In this document: one piece after another, positions 7,847 through 18,257 of the stretch
Layout of the letters: every line of letters begins with the position of its first letter
Numbering within the stretch: the stretch's first letter is position 1
Origin: Longimicrobium sp.
Lineage (GTDB): Bacteria; Gemmatimonadota; Gemmatimonadetes; Longimicrobiales; Longimicrobiaceae
Reading direction: 5' to 3'
Assembly (NCBI RefSeq): GCF_035474595.1
Contig: NZ_DATIND010000160.1
Coordinates: 1 to 40,372 of the forward strand
DNA: 40,372 nt
Notes under the pieces: generated by a model
What the model saw: the letters and a program-made list of their open reading frames with translations, nothing else
What the model was told of the DNA's origin: nothing
Databases searched by the model: none
Position numbers and translations under genes: made by a program

Positions 7847-7895
7847 AGTCCGCGAAGGCGGACTTCGGGCCGTTGTTGCCGCGAATTCATTCGCC
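7847..7895 (+). repeat. AGTCCGCG-GGCGGACT dispersed repeat (copy A)
   Basis: The segment opens with the inverted repeat AGTCCGCG-AA-GGCGGACT and continues 'GCCGTTGT(T)GCCGC..TTCA..CGCC'. The same order of blocks recurs on the minus strand at 27562-27610, with substitutions mainly at paired or variable positions. Two diverged copies in 40 kb point to a dispersed, possibly mobile or structured, intergenic element. Confidence 0.8.
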
Positions 7896-7988
7896 CTTGC
7901 ATGCCCGGGCGACGGGCCGATCCTGGTCTCGCGCCCGCGCCTCGCATGAACGGACGATGAGCAGCACGCGCCTGCCGCATCGCGCGCT

Positions 7989-8017
7989 TTGACATTCGTG
8001 CGGGGGGCAGTTAGGTT
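7989..8017 (+). promoter_or_regulatory. Sigma70-like promoter of the kdsB-lpt-rpoN operon
   Basis: A perfect TTGACA -35 box (7989-7994), a 17-base spacer and a TAGGTT -10 box (8012-8017) lie about 60 bases upstream of the kdsB start. Every following gene junction up to 19196 is overlapping or nearly so, so this is the likely single main promoter of the envelope operon. Confidence 0.65.
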
Positions 8018-8080
8018 GCATGGCGTGATTATTGCAATCGCCCGCCGCCCGAAATCCCGCCCCACGGGGCCGGCAAGCCG

Positions 8081-10560
<2,480 letters not shown>

Positions 10561-10564
10561 GCAG

Positions 10565-11470
10565 ATGAGCGACGGGGGATTCGCGATCTTGCAGGCGGTG
10601 CAGGAGCTCTCCGGGCCCGCGGCGTCTCCGCGGGCGGACGTCGGACGGCTCTTCCGGCTGGGCGGCGAGTTCTTCCTGATCGCCGGGCCGTGCGTGCTGG
10701 AGAGCGACGCGCTGAACGTGTGCGTGGCCGAGGCGCTGGCGCGGATGGCGGACGACCTGGACCTCCCCATCCTGTTCAAGGCCAGCTTCGACAAGGCCAA
10801 CCGCTCGTCTCCCGGCTCGCCGCGCGGGCCGGGGATCGACGAGGGGCTGGCGAAGCTGGAGAAGGTGCGGGCGCAGACGGGATTGCCGCTCGTCACCGAC
10901 GTGCATCTCCCCGAGCAGTGCGCCGCGGTGGCCGAGGTCGTCGACGTGCTGCAGATCCCCGCCTTCCTCTGCCGCCAGACCGACCTGCTGGTGGCCGCGG
11001 GCGCCACGGGGAAGCCGGTGAACGTGAAAAAGGGGCAGTGGATGGGGCCGGCCGAGATGCGGGGCGCGGCGGCCAAGGTGCGCGGCGCCGGCGCCCCCGG
11101 CGTGGCGGTGACGGAGCGCGGCACCTTCTTCGGCTACGGCAACCTGGTGGTCGACATGCGCTCGTTCGCGCTGATGCGCGAGGCGTGCGAGGCGCCGGCG
11201 GTGTTCGACGGCACGCATTCCGTCCAGCGCCCCGGCGAGGGCGCGGGCGTCAGCGGCGGCGAGCCGCGCCACATCCCGGCGCTGGTGCGCGCGGCGGTGG
11301 CGGCGGGCGCGGACGCGCTCTTCTTGGAGACGCATCCCGACCCGGCGAAGGGGCTCTCCGACACGACCAACATGCTCCCGCTCGCCCGGCTGAAGCCGCT
11401 GCTGGAGCAGGTGCTGGAGATCCGCGCCGCGTCGCGGACCCTGGACTGGGAGGCGGCGCCCCGTGGCTGA
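10565..11470 (+). CDS. kdsA: 3-deoxy-8-phosphooctulonate (Kdo-8-P) synthase
   Basis: 301 residues. It condenses arabinose-5-phosphate with phosphoenolpyruvate to Kdo-8-phosphate. Conserved segments are 'AGPCVLES', 'LFKASFDKANRSS', 'GPGIDEGLAKLEKV', 'TDVHLPEQ', 'DVLQIPAFLCRQTDLL', 'VNVKKGQWMGP', 'VTERGTFFGYGNLVVDMRS', 'FDGTHSVQ' and 'FLETHPDPAKGLSD'. Cys43 in 'AGPC' marks the metal-dependent class; the metal-independent E. coli-type enzyme has Asn there. The protein has about 30 extra N-terminal residues before the barrel. The start ATG 10565 is 4 bases after the pyrG stop, and the 3' end overlaps kdsC by 8 bases. Confidence 0.97.
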   Translation: MSDGGFAILQAVQELSGPAASPRADVGRLFRLGGEFFLIAGPCVLESDALNVCVAEALARMADDLDLPILFKASFDKANRSSPGSPRGPGIDEGLAKLEKVRAQTGLPLVTDVHLPEQCAAVAEVVDVLQIPAFLCRQTDLLVAAGATGKPVNVKKGQWMGPAEMRGAAAKVRGAGAPGVAVTERGTFFGYGNLVVDMRSFALMREACEAPAVFDGTHSVQRPGEGAGVSGGEPRHIPALVRAAVAAGADALFLETHPDPAKGLSDTTNMLPLARLKPLLEQVLEIRAASRTLDWEAAPRG

Positions 11471-12041
11471 GCGCATCGACGCCGGGCTGGCGAAGCGGAT
11501 CCGCCTGGTGGTGCTGGACGTGGACGGGGTGATGACCGATGGCGGCATCTACCTGGGTGCGACGGAAAGCGGCGAGCCGGTGGAGCTGAAGCGCTTCGAC
11601 ATCCAGGACGGGCTGGGGATCCGGCTGATGAAGGAGGCCGGGATCCACGTCTCCATCGTCACCGGACGCGAGAGCCACGCGGTGCGCATCCGCGCCGAGG
11701 AGCTGGAGATCGACGAGGTGCACCAGGACCGCACCGCGGCCAAGCTCGGGACGGTGACGGCGATGCTGGAGCGGCTGGGGATCGGGTGGGAGGAGACGGC
11801 CTTCATCGGCGACGACCTTCCCGACCTCTCCATCCTCCGCCGCGTCGGGCTCCCGGCCGTCGTCGGCAACGCGACCTCGGACGCGCGGGCGAGCGCCGTC
11901 TGGGCCGCGGAGAAGCACGGCGGGCGCGGCGCGGTGCGCGAGTTCGCCGAGGCGCTGCTGACCGCCCGCGGCGAGTGGGCCGGGCGCGTGGAGGCTTACG
12001 TGCGCGAGCGCGAGGCCGGCTCGGAAAGGCCGGGGGGATGA
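11463..12041 (+). CDS. kdsC: Kdo-8-phosphate phosphatase (HAD family)
   Basis: 192 residues. It removes phosphate from Kdo-8-P to release Kdo. It is a HAD hydrolase of the capless C0 type: motif I is 'LDVDGVMTDG', with nucleophile Asp19 and acid/base Asp21. 'FDIQDGLGIRLMKEAGI' and 'VTGRES' (motif II) follow. 'FIGDDLPDLSIL' is motif IV, and 'NATSDARASAVWAAEKHGGRGAVREF' is the tail over the active site. The tetrameric KdsC/YrbI type is the clear match. GTG start at 11463, overlapping kdsA by 8 bases; the stop overlaps kdsD (ATGA). Confidence 0.96.
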   Translation: MAERIDAGLAKRIRLVVLDVDGVMTDGGIYLGATESGEPVELKRFDIQDGLGIRLMKEAGIHVSIVTGRESHAVRIRAEELEIDEVHQDRTAAKLGTVTAMLERLGIGWEETAFIGDDLPDLSILRRVGLPAVVGNATSDARASAVWAAEKHGGRGAVREFAEALLTARGEWAGRVEAYVREREAGSERPGG

Positions 12042-13039
12042 TGCTGGAGACGCTCGCCGCCGCCACGCCGGGGCTGTCGCTGGCCGAAACGCTGGAGCGC
12101 GCCCGCCGCGTGATCCGCCAGGAGGCGCAGGCCGTGGCCGCGCTCGAGGCCCGCATCGGCAGCGACTTCGCGGGCGCGGTGGAAGCCATCCTGGAAGACG
12201 GCGGCCGCGTGATCGTCTCCGGCATCGGCAAGAGCGGCATCGTCGCCCGGAAGATCGCGGCGACGCTGACCTCGACGGGGACACCGGCCACCTTCCTCCA
12301 CCCCGTGGAGGCGCTGCACGGCGACCTGGGGATCGTGGAGGCGGGCGACGTGGCCATCCTGCTCAGCAAGAGCGGCGAGAGCGAGGAGCTGCGCGGCCTC
12401 GTCGAATACCTCGGCCGGATGGGGGTGCGGCTGGTGGCGCTCACCGGGCAAATGGATTCGTCGCTGGCGCGGCAGAGCGAGTTCGTGCTGGACTGCTCGG
12501 TGGCCGAGGAGGCCTGCCCGCACGACCTGGCGCCCACCTCGTCCACCACCGCCGCGCTGGCGATGGGAGACGCGCTGGCGGTGGCCCTCCTGCTGCGCCG
12601 CGGCTTCGGACGCGACGACTTCGCGCGGCTGCACCCGGGCGGCGCGCTGGGCCGGCGCCTGATCCTGCGCGTGGCCGACGTGATGGTGGCGGAGGAGCTG
12701 CCGCTCCTCGCCCCGGACGCGCCGATGCGCGAGTGCGTGATGCTGCTCGCCGAGCGCCGCGGCACCGTCGCCATCGTGGATGGCGACCGGAAGCTCCTGG
12801 GCGTGGTGACCAGCGGCGACCTGACGCGGCTGATGGAGCGCGAGGAACACTTTTTTGCAATCTCCGTATCGGAGATCATGTCCGCCAATCCGCGCACCGC
12901 CGGGCCCGACCAGCTGGCCGCCGCCGCGGTGGGGGTGATGGAGCGGCACGGGGTGATGGCGCTCCCGGTGCTGAACGAGGAACGGCGCGTGGTGGGGATG
13001 GTGCACCTGCACGACCTGATGCGCGCCGGCGCGGTATGA
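12038..13039 (+). CDS. kdsD: Arabinose-5-phosphate isomerase
   Basis: 333 residues. It converts ribulose-5-phosphate to arabinose-5-phosphate, the first step of Kdo synthesis. The N-terminal SIS domain has 'VSGIGKSGIVARKIAATLTS', 'HPVEALHGDLGIV', 'LLSKSGESEEL' and 'LAPTSSTTAALAMGDALAV'. 'FARLHPGGALGRRL' links to a pair of CBS domains ('VADVMV' to 'VVTSGDLTRLM', and 'VSEIMSANPRT' to 'VGMVHLHDLMR'). This is the KdsD/KpsF layout. The start ATG 12038 follows a GGGGGG run and overlaps the kdsC stop by 4 bases. The 3' end overlaps lptC (ATGA). Confidence 0.96.
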   Translation: MMLETLAAATPGLSLAETLERARRVIRQEAQAVAALEARIGSDFAGAVEAILEDGGRVIVSGIGKSGIVARKIAATLTSTGTPATFLHPVEALHGDLGIVEAGDVAILLSKSGESEELRGLVEYLGRMGVRLVALTGQMDSSLARQSEFVLDCSVAEEACPHDLAPTSSTTAALAMGDALAVALLLRRGFGRDDFARLHPGGALGRRLILRVADVMVAEELPLLAPDAPMRECVMLLAERRGTVAIVDGDRKLLGVVTSGDLTRLMEREEHFFAISVSEIMSANPRTAGPDQLAAAAVGVMERHGVMALPVLNEERRVVGMVHLHDLMRAGAV

Positions 13040-13620
13040 ACCGGAAGACGATGAAATCTGTGACGATCCGCCCGATGGGGCTCACCTGGGTGCCGGTGCT
13101 CGGCCTTGCCCTCCTTGCCGCGTGCGGCGTGGAGCCGGCGGGCCCGGCCATCGCCGCCGACGCCAACAGCAACCAGGTGACCATCGGGATGAACCTGAAG
13201 ATCAGCGAGGCGGGCCGCCTGAAGGCCGACCTCTTCGCCGACACGGCGGTCACCCCCGAGGGCGAGACGCGCTCGCAGCTGAAGAAGGTGCGGCTCACCT
13301 TTTACGAGCCGGGGCGCCAGCCCAGCCGGCTGACCTCGAAGACGGGGGAGTACGACCAGACCTCGGGGATGATGACGGCGCGCGGCAACGTGGTCCTCAT
13401 CACCCAGGGCGACAAGGGGATGCGCACCATCAAGAGCGAGGAGCTGCACTGGGACCAGGGCGGCGACCGCGTGTGGAGCGAGAAATCCACCACCATCGTG
13501 GAGAACGGGCAGACGCTCATCTCCGACGGCTTCACCTCGAACTCGGCCTTCACCAACGTGCAGGGGAAGAACGCGGTGGTGCAGGGCGTGAAGGTCGGCA
13601 GCGGGGGGATCACCTTCTGA
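13036..13620 (+). CDS. lptC: LPS export periplasmic protein LptC-like
   Basis: 194 residues. Residues 17-35 are hydrophobic and end 'LLAACG', a lipobox with Cys at about residue 31, so it may be a lipoprotein rather than the usual single-helix membrane protein. The rest has the beta-jellyroll pattern of LptC/YrbK: 'LKADLFADTAV', 'KKVRLTFYEPG', 'SRLTSKTGEYDQTSGMMTARGNVVL', 'IKSEELHWDQGGDRVWSEKSTTIVENGQTLISDGF'. Family role: a bridge component that takes LPS from LptBFG and hands it to LptA. Its place between kdsD and the lptA-like gene matches the classic order. The start overlaps kdsD by 4 bases; the stop overlaps the next start (TGATG). Confidence 0.9.
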   Translation: MNRKTMKSVTIRPMGLTWVPVLGLALLAACGVEPAGPAIAADANSNQVTIGMNLKISEAGRLKADLFADTAVTPEGETRSQLKKVRLTFYEPGRQPSRLTSKTGEYDQTSGMMTARGNVVLITQGDKGMRTIKSEELHWDQGGDRVWSEKSTTIVENGQTLISDGFTSNSAFTNVQGKNAVVQGVKVGSGGITF

Positions 13621-15317
13621 TGCGCCGCATCCTCCTCGCCCTCGCCCTCTTCGCCGTGCCGTCCGCCGGCCGTGCGGCCGCGCAGAACACCTGCGAGCTG
13701 GTTTCCCAGCGCGGCAACTGGACGGCGATCGGCGACCCGCGCAACCGCGTGATCAGCGCGCAGGGGCCGCTGCTGGTGCGCTGCACCAACGGCGAGGAGC
13801 TGCGCGCCGACAGCGCGGTGATCTACTCCGCGCAGAACGAGGTGCAGCTCTACCGCCAGGTGGACTACCAGGACCCGGGGCGCTCGCTGACCTCGGACTA
13901 CGCGACCTACAACTCGCAGACGGGGCGGCTGTACGCCACCGGCAGCGTGGTCTTCACCGACAAGCAGAAGGGCTCCACCCTGCGCGGCCCCGAGCTGGAG
14001 TACTTCCGCGCCATGGCGGGGCGCCCCGAGGCGCAGTCCACCGCCACGCAGCGCCCGCACGTGACCGTCGTCCCCAAGAGCAACGGCTCGGCGAACCGCC
14101 GCAACCCCATGGAGATCGACGCCGACCGCGTGACCTCCGTCGGCGAGCGGTACATGACGGCCACCGGCAACGTCGTCATCAACGACAACGGCACCCGGTC
14201 GACCGCGGAAGAGGCGTACTACGACCAGGTGGCCGACCACGTGGAGCTGCGGCGGCAGGCGAAGGTCGACAACGAGAAGTACCACCTCTCGGGCGACCTG
14301 ATCACCACCGACCTGCAGAACGGCTCGGTCTCGCGCGTGGTGGCGCAGACCAACGCGCGGCTGGTGAGCGAGCGGCTGACGGTGGACGGGCCGCTGCTGC
14401 GCATGTTCTTCGAGCGCGACCTGCTGCAGCGGATGACCAGCGGGCAGGTGCCGGGAAGCACCACGCCGGGGCGCTCCACCGCCGTCTCCAAGGGCTTCCG
14501 CATGGAGGCCGACTCGATCGAGGCCCTGCTTCCCGACCAGCGGCTGCGGCAGGTAAACGCCGTCGGCAAGGCGCGCGGCGAGAGCTGGGACACCATCGCC
14601 GTCCGCAGCGTGGTCGTCGATTCCGGCGCGGCGGCGGGGCGGACCGCATCCGTTCCAACGGTGCCCCGGTCGATGACGGAGCCGCCGACCGAGCTGGACC
14701 AGAAGGACGTGCTGACGGCCGACACCATCGTCGCCTTCTTCCGCAGCGACTCCGCGCGCGCGGACAGCGCGTCGCGCCCCGCCCGCGGCGACAGCGTGCG
14801 GCTCGCGGGACGTCCGGCGCGTCCCGCGACGGCGCAGGGAGACACGGCGAAGACGGAGATCGAGCGGCTGCTGGCCATCGGCGACGCGCACTCGCTCTAC
14901 CGCATGCGCGACGACTCGGCGAAGGCGGGACAGAAGAAGCCGGGATTGAACTACCTGATCGGCGACCGCATCGACCTGACCTTCAAGGATGGCGAGGTGG
15001 ACGTGGCGCACGTGCGCGGATTGAAGCAGGGCGTGTACCTGGATCCCGACACCCGCACCGCGCAGAACGACACCTCGGCGGCGGGGCGGGCCGCCCGCGC
15101 GAACGGGCAGACGACCGCGCGCCCCGGCACCGTGACCGGCGCGACGCGGGCGACGACGGGGACCACGGGGACCATGCCGGCGCCGTCGAACACGCCGCCG
15201 CGGTCGGGGAGCCCGCCGGTGAACCGTCCCCCCGCGTCCAATCCACCCGCGACTCCGGCGCCTTCGCGGGACTCGCCGAGCGCTCCGTTGCAGCCAGCGG
15301 GAGGACGCAAGCCTTGA
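13620..15317 (+). CDS. lptA: OstA/LptA-like LPS transport protein with long low-complexity tail
   Basis: 565 residues, about three times the usual LptA length. A Sec signal peptide (ending 'GRAAAQ') precedes repeated OstA-type beta segments: 'GPLLVRCTNGEELRADSAVI', 'SLTSDYATYNSQTGRLYATG', 'MEIDADRVTSVGERYMTATG', 'RSTAEEAYYDQVADHVELRR'. From about residue 385 the sequence becomes rich in Ser, Arg, Ala and Asp. After one more OstA-like strand set ('NYLIGDRIDLTFKDGEVDVA') it ends in about 85 residues of Pro/Thr/Gly/Ala low-complexity sequence. Neighbours (lptC before, lptB after) and the OstA fold support a periplasmic bridge role. The extra length may span a wider periplasm or combine LptA with LptD-like N-terminal repeats. 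Confidence 0.82.
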   Translation: MRRILLALALFAVPSAGRAAAQNTCELVSQRGNWTAIGDPRNRVISAQGPLLVRCTNGEELRADSAVIYSAQNEVQLYRQVDYQDPGRSLTSDYATYNSQTGRLYATGSVVFTDKQKGSTLRGPELEYFRAMAGRPEAQSTATQRPHVTVVPKSNGSANRRNPMEIDADRVTSVGERYMTATGNVVINDNGTRSTAEEAYYDQVADHVELRRQAKVDNEKYHLSGDLITTDLQNGSVSRVVAQTNARLVSERLTVDGPLLRMFFERDLLQRMTSGQVPGSTTPGRSTAVSKGFRMEADSIEALLPDQRLRQVNAVGKARGESWDTIAVRSVVVDSGAAAGRTASVPTVPRSMTEPPTELDQKDVLTADTIVAFFRSDSARADSASRPARGDSVRLAGRPARPATAQGDTAKTEIERLLAIGDAHSLYRMRDDSAKAGQKKPGLNYLIGDRIDLTFKDGEVDVAHVRGLKQGVYLDPDTRTAQNDTSAAGRAARANGQTTARPGTVTGATRATTGTTGTMPAPSNTPPRSGSPPVNRPPASNPPATPAPSRDSPSAPLQPAGGRKP

Positions 15318-16642
15318 CGGAGCCCCGGCTGGAGCGAATCGTCAGCGCCACCGGCGCGGGCGGGCTCTCGGCGCTCATGGCGCTGCGGGCGCTGGCCGCC
15401 GCCGACGAGGGCGCGCACCCCGTGGACCGCGCCCGCTGGCTGACCGGCGTGCGCGAGGAGTACCACCGCTGGTACGGCGGCGACGGGCAGGCGCCGGGGA
15501 ACTTCGCCTCGCCCGAGACGGTGCGGTACCTGGACGAGCAGGTGACCGGGCAGCTGGCCGCCGCCGGGGTGGTGGAGTTCCTGGCCGAAGCCGAGGGCGA
15601 GCCGGTTTCGCCCGACGGCGCGGGAACGTGGCAGGCCGTGCGGCTCTCGCCGTGGGCGCTGGCCGAGGTGCAGGCCGGGCGCGAGCGGGCGCTGCAGCAC
15701 ATGGACGCGAGGATACGGGCCATTCTGCACGACACACACGGAAGCGGCCACGAGGGCGGCGAATCCGCCGCCGCGGTCGCCGACTTCGACGGGGAGGCGG
15801 GCGGCGTCGCGCTGGCGCCGGAGGACGAGGCGCTGCTGCACCCGCAGCGCCGCCAGTCGATGATCGTTCCCGGCGGGCTCACGCTGGCGGCCAAGGGGCT
15901 GGTGAAGACCTACCGCGGCCGCCGCGTGGTGAACGACGTGGACGTGCACGTCCGCCAGGGCGAGATCGTGGGGCTGCTGGGGCCCAACGGGGCGGGGAAG
16001 ACCACCAGCTTCTACATGATCGTGGGGCTCATCCGCCCCGACCGCGGCAAGGTGTTCATCGGCCCGCGCGAGCTGACCGGCGTGCCCATGTACAAGCGGG
16101 CGCGCGCGGGGATCGGGTACCTGGCGCAGGAGCCCTCCATCTTCCGCCGGCTGTCGGTGGAGGAGAACGTGATGGCCATCCTGCAGATGATGCCCCTCTC
16201 CCGCGCCGAGCGGAAGCGGCGGCTGGAGGAATTGCTGGACGAGCTGGGGATCAAGCATCTCCGCAAGACCAAGGCGTACGCGCTCTCCGGCGGCGAGCGG
16301 CGGCGGCTGGAGATCACCCGCGCGCTGGTCAGCCAGCCGCGCTTCATGCTGCTGGACGAGCCCTTCGCCGGCGTGGACCCCATCGCCGTGCACGACATCC
16401 AGCAGATCGTGAGCGACCTGCGCCGCCGCGGGATCGGGGTGCTGATCTCCGACCACAACGTGGAGCAGACGCTCGACATCGTGGACCGCGCCTACATCAT
16501 GTACGAGGGCCGTGTGCGGGTGAGCGGCACGGTCAGCGAGCTGGTCTGGAACGACGAAGTGGCCGAGATCTACCTGGGTCCCACGCTGACCGCCCGGATG
16601 CGCGAGCGGTACGACCACCCTGAATCGGAAGACGCGGTATGA
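15314..16642 (+). CDS. lptB: LPS export ABC ATPase LptB with an extra N-terminal domain
   Basis: 442 residues against about 240 for ordinary LptB. Residues 195-435 are a clear LptB: Walker A 'GPNGAGKTTSFYMIVGL' with Lys229, 'GIGYLAQEPSIFRRLSVEEN', signature 'LSGGERRRLEITRAL', Walker B 'FMLLDEPFAGVDPIAV' and switch His in 'LISDHNVEQTLDIVDRAYIM'. Residues 1-180 are a separate helical domain. It contains a winged-helix-like stretch ('VRYLDEQVTGQLAAAGVVEF') and an acidic linker, and I do not recognise it. The TTG start at 15314 overlaps the upstream stop. An internal ATG at 15860 would give a normal-sized LptB but has no ribosome site, so a fusion is preferred. The 3' end overlaps rpoN by 4 bases. 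Confidence 0.92.
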   Translation: MTEPRLERIVSATGAGGLSALMALRALAAADEGAHPVDRARWLTGVREEYHRWYGGDGQAPGNFASPETVRYLDEQVTGQLAAAGVVEFLAEAEGEPVSPDGAGTWQAVRLSPWALAEVQAGRERALQHMDARIRAILHDTHGSGHEGGESAAAVADFDGEAGGVALAPEDEALLHPQRRQSMIVPGGLTLAAKGLVKTYRGRRVVNDVDVHVRQGEIVGLLGPNGAGKTTSFYMIVGLIRPDRGKVFIGPRELTGVPMYKRARAGIGYLAQEPSIFRRLSVEENVMAILQMMPLSRAERKRRLEELLDELGIKHLRKTKAYALSGGERRRLEITRALVSQPRFMLLDEPFAGVDPIAVHDIQQIVSDLRRRGIGVLISDHNVEQTLDIVDRAYIMYEGRVRVSGTVSELVWNDEVAEIYLGPTLTARMRERYDHPESEDAV

Positions 16643-18132
16643 AGACGGGCCTGTACCAGGGGACCACCCTCAAGCAGGAGATGAAGATCAACCCTCGCCT
16701 GTACCAGGCGATGGATCTCCTGTACATGCCCCTCCTGGACCTGCAGCAGCACCTGAAGCAGGAGCTCCTGAACAACCCCTTCCTGGAGATGGTGGAGGGC
16801 GATGTCGAGGAGACGGTGGAGGAGCGCAAGGACGAGAAGGAGCAGGAGAAGGACGACGAGATCGACTGGGAGGAGATCCTCCTGAACGGCTTCGAGACCG
16901 GCGGCCGGCGCGAGGAGTACGAGGAGCGCGAGTACTACGAGCCCGTTTCGGTCGACACCAAGGAGCTGGGCGACCACCTGCACGACCAGCTGACGCTGCT
17001 GCGCCTCTCCGAGCGCGAGCTCCTGCTGGGCGAGGAGATCATCGGCAACATCAACGACGAGGGCTACCTGGAGGCCCCGCTCGAAGAGATCGTGCAGTCG
17101 CTGAACGACTTCATGCGCGACGGCGAGGGGTGGGAGGGGGTGGACCCCTACGACCTGGGCGAGGCCGAGCGGATGCTGTACGTGATCCAGGCCTTCGACC
17201 CGCCGGGGATCGGCGCGCGCGACCTGCGCGAGTGCATCCTGCTGCAGCTGCGCGACTGCGTGGTGCAGGACCTGGTGAAGGAGACCGGCGAGGGCGAGCC
17301 GCCCATCCCCGAGGTGGAGGAGCGGCTGCGCGGGTCGCTGGCCTACCGCATCGTGGACCAGTACTTCGACCAGCTGATCAACCACCGCTGGAGCGAGATC
17401 AGCAAGGAGCTCTCGATCACCCCGCGCGACGTGCAGGACGCGGCCGACGAGGTGGCCAAGCTCGATCCCAAGCCCGGGCTGAAGTACGCGTCGCACGGCG
17501 ACAACTACATCATCCCCGACCTGATCGTGGAGAAGATCGAGGGCGAGTACCTGGTCTTCCTGAACGACACGTCGCTGCCGCGGCTGAAGCTCTCCCGCAC
17601 GTACCGCGACATCGCCAAGGACAAGAAGAAGTTCCAGGGCGAGAACAAGGAGTTCATCTCCAACAAGCTGAACTCGGCCAACTGGATGATCCAGGCCATC
17701 GAGCAGCGCCGGCAGACCATGCTGAAGGTGATGAACTTCATCGTGGACCGGCAGCGCGACTTCTTCGACAAGGGCGTGCAGTACCTGAAGCCGCTCACGC
17801 TGCGCGAGGTGGCCGAGGTCATCGACATGCACGAGTCCACGGTCAGCCGCGTGACCAACGAGAAGTTCGTGCAGACGCCGCGCGGCGTGTTCCCGCTGAA
17901 GTTCTTCTTCTCGTCCGGCCTGTCGACCACGAGCGGCGAGGACGTGTCGGCCCGCGGGATCAAGGCCCAGATCGAGAAGCTGGTGAGCGACGAGGATCCC
18001 GCGCACCCGCTGACCGACCAGGCCATCGTGAACATCCTGAAGGAAGAGGGGATCCAGATCGCCCGGCGCACCGTGGCCAAGTACCGCGACCAGCTGGGCG
18101 TGCTCTCGGCCCGGATGCGGAAGCGCGTGTGA
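16639..18132 (+). CDS. rpoN: RNA polymerase sigma-54 factor
   Basis: 497 residues. Region I: 'LKQEMKINPRLYQAMDLLYM' and the Gln/Leu-rich 'LLDLQQHLKQELLNNPFLEM', which binds activators. Region II is acidic (residues 52-95). The core-binding domain contains 'IIGNINDEGYLEAPLEEI' and 'AFDPPGIGARDLRECILLQL'. The helix-turn-helix lies around 'LTLREVAEVIDMHESTVSRV', and the RpoN box 'ARRTVAKYR' is at residues 475-483. It recognises -24/-12 promoters and needs AAA+ activators. The lptB-rpoN order is the same as in Proteobacteria. It overlaps lptB by 4 bases, so sigma54 synthesis is tied to the envelope operon. Confidence 0.98.
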   Translation: MKTGLYQGTTLKQEMKINPRLYQAMDLLYMPLLDLQQHLKQELLNNPFLEMVEGDVEETVEERKDEKEQEKDDEIDWEEILLNGFETGGRREEYEEREYYEPVSVDTKELGDHLHDQLTLLRLSERELLLGEEIIGNINDEGYLEAPLEEIVQSLNDFMRDGEGWEGVDPYDLGEAERMLYVIQAFDPPGIGARDLRECILLQLRDCVVQDLVKETGEGEPPIPEVEERLRGSLAYRIVDQYFDQLINHRWSEISKELSITPRDVQDAADEVAKLDPKPGLKYASHGDNYIIPDLIVEKIEGEYLVFLNDTSLPRLKLSRTYRDIAKDKKKFQGENKEFISNKLNSANWMIQAIEQRRQTMLKVMNFIVDRQRDFFDKGVQYLKPLTLREVAEVIDMHESTVSRVTNEKFVQTPRGVFPLKFFFSSGLSTTSGEDVSARGIKAQIEKLVSDEDPAHPLTDQAIVNILKEEGIQIARRTVAKYRDQLGVLSARMRKRV

Positions 18133-18140
18133 ACAGCCTC

Positions 18141-18175
18141 AGGGGACAGGGGACAGGGGACAGGGGACAGGGGGG
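18141..18175 (+). repeat. 7-bp tandem repeat AGGGGAC
   Basis: Four perfect copies of AGGGGAC plus a partial fifth lie just after the rpoN stop. Read in frame they would encode 'RGQGTGDRGQG', so the open frame running in from the GTG at 18129 into the glycosyltransferase is probably not the true start. Shorter relatives occur after ligD (about 38920-38937) and before the rhomboid-like gene end (about 39398-39415). Confidence 0.85.
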
Positions 18176-18257
18176 CTCCCGCGCGGGCGTCCCCCTCGCC
18201 GCGTCCGCGGACGGCGGTGCGTCGGCCGCCCTGGCCACGGCGGGGGAGCTGGCGACG

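Larger units (their letters stand above)
7733..8080. other. Intergenic region upstream of the LPS operon
   Basis: These 348 bases hold no gene I can support. They contain a copy of the AGTCCGCG/GGCGGACT dispersed repeat (7847-7895) and the promoter of the kdsB operon (7989-8017), both listed separately. Confidence 0.7.

Noticed and set aside
15860-16642. LptB as a separate short gene starting at ATG 15860
   Set aside because: No ribosome site before 15860 and the frame is continuous with the TTG start that overlaps the upstream stop; kept only as an alternative start.
18129-18257. GTG 18129 as start of the glycosyltransferase, overlapping the rpoN stop
   Set aside because: It would translate the AGGGGAC tandem repeat and low-complexity sequence; better starts with a ribosome site lie at 18258 or 18276.
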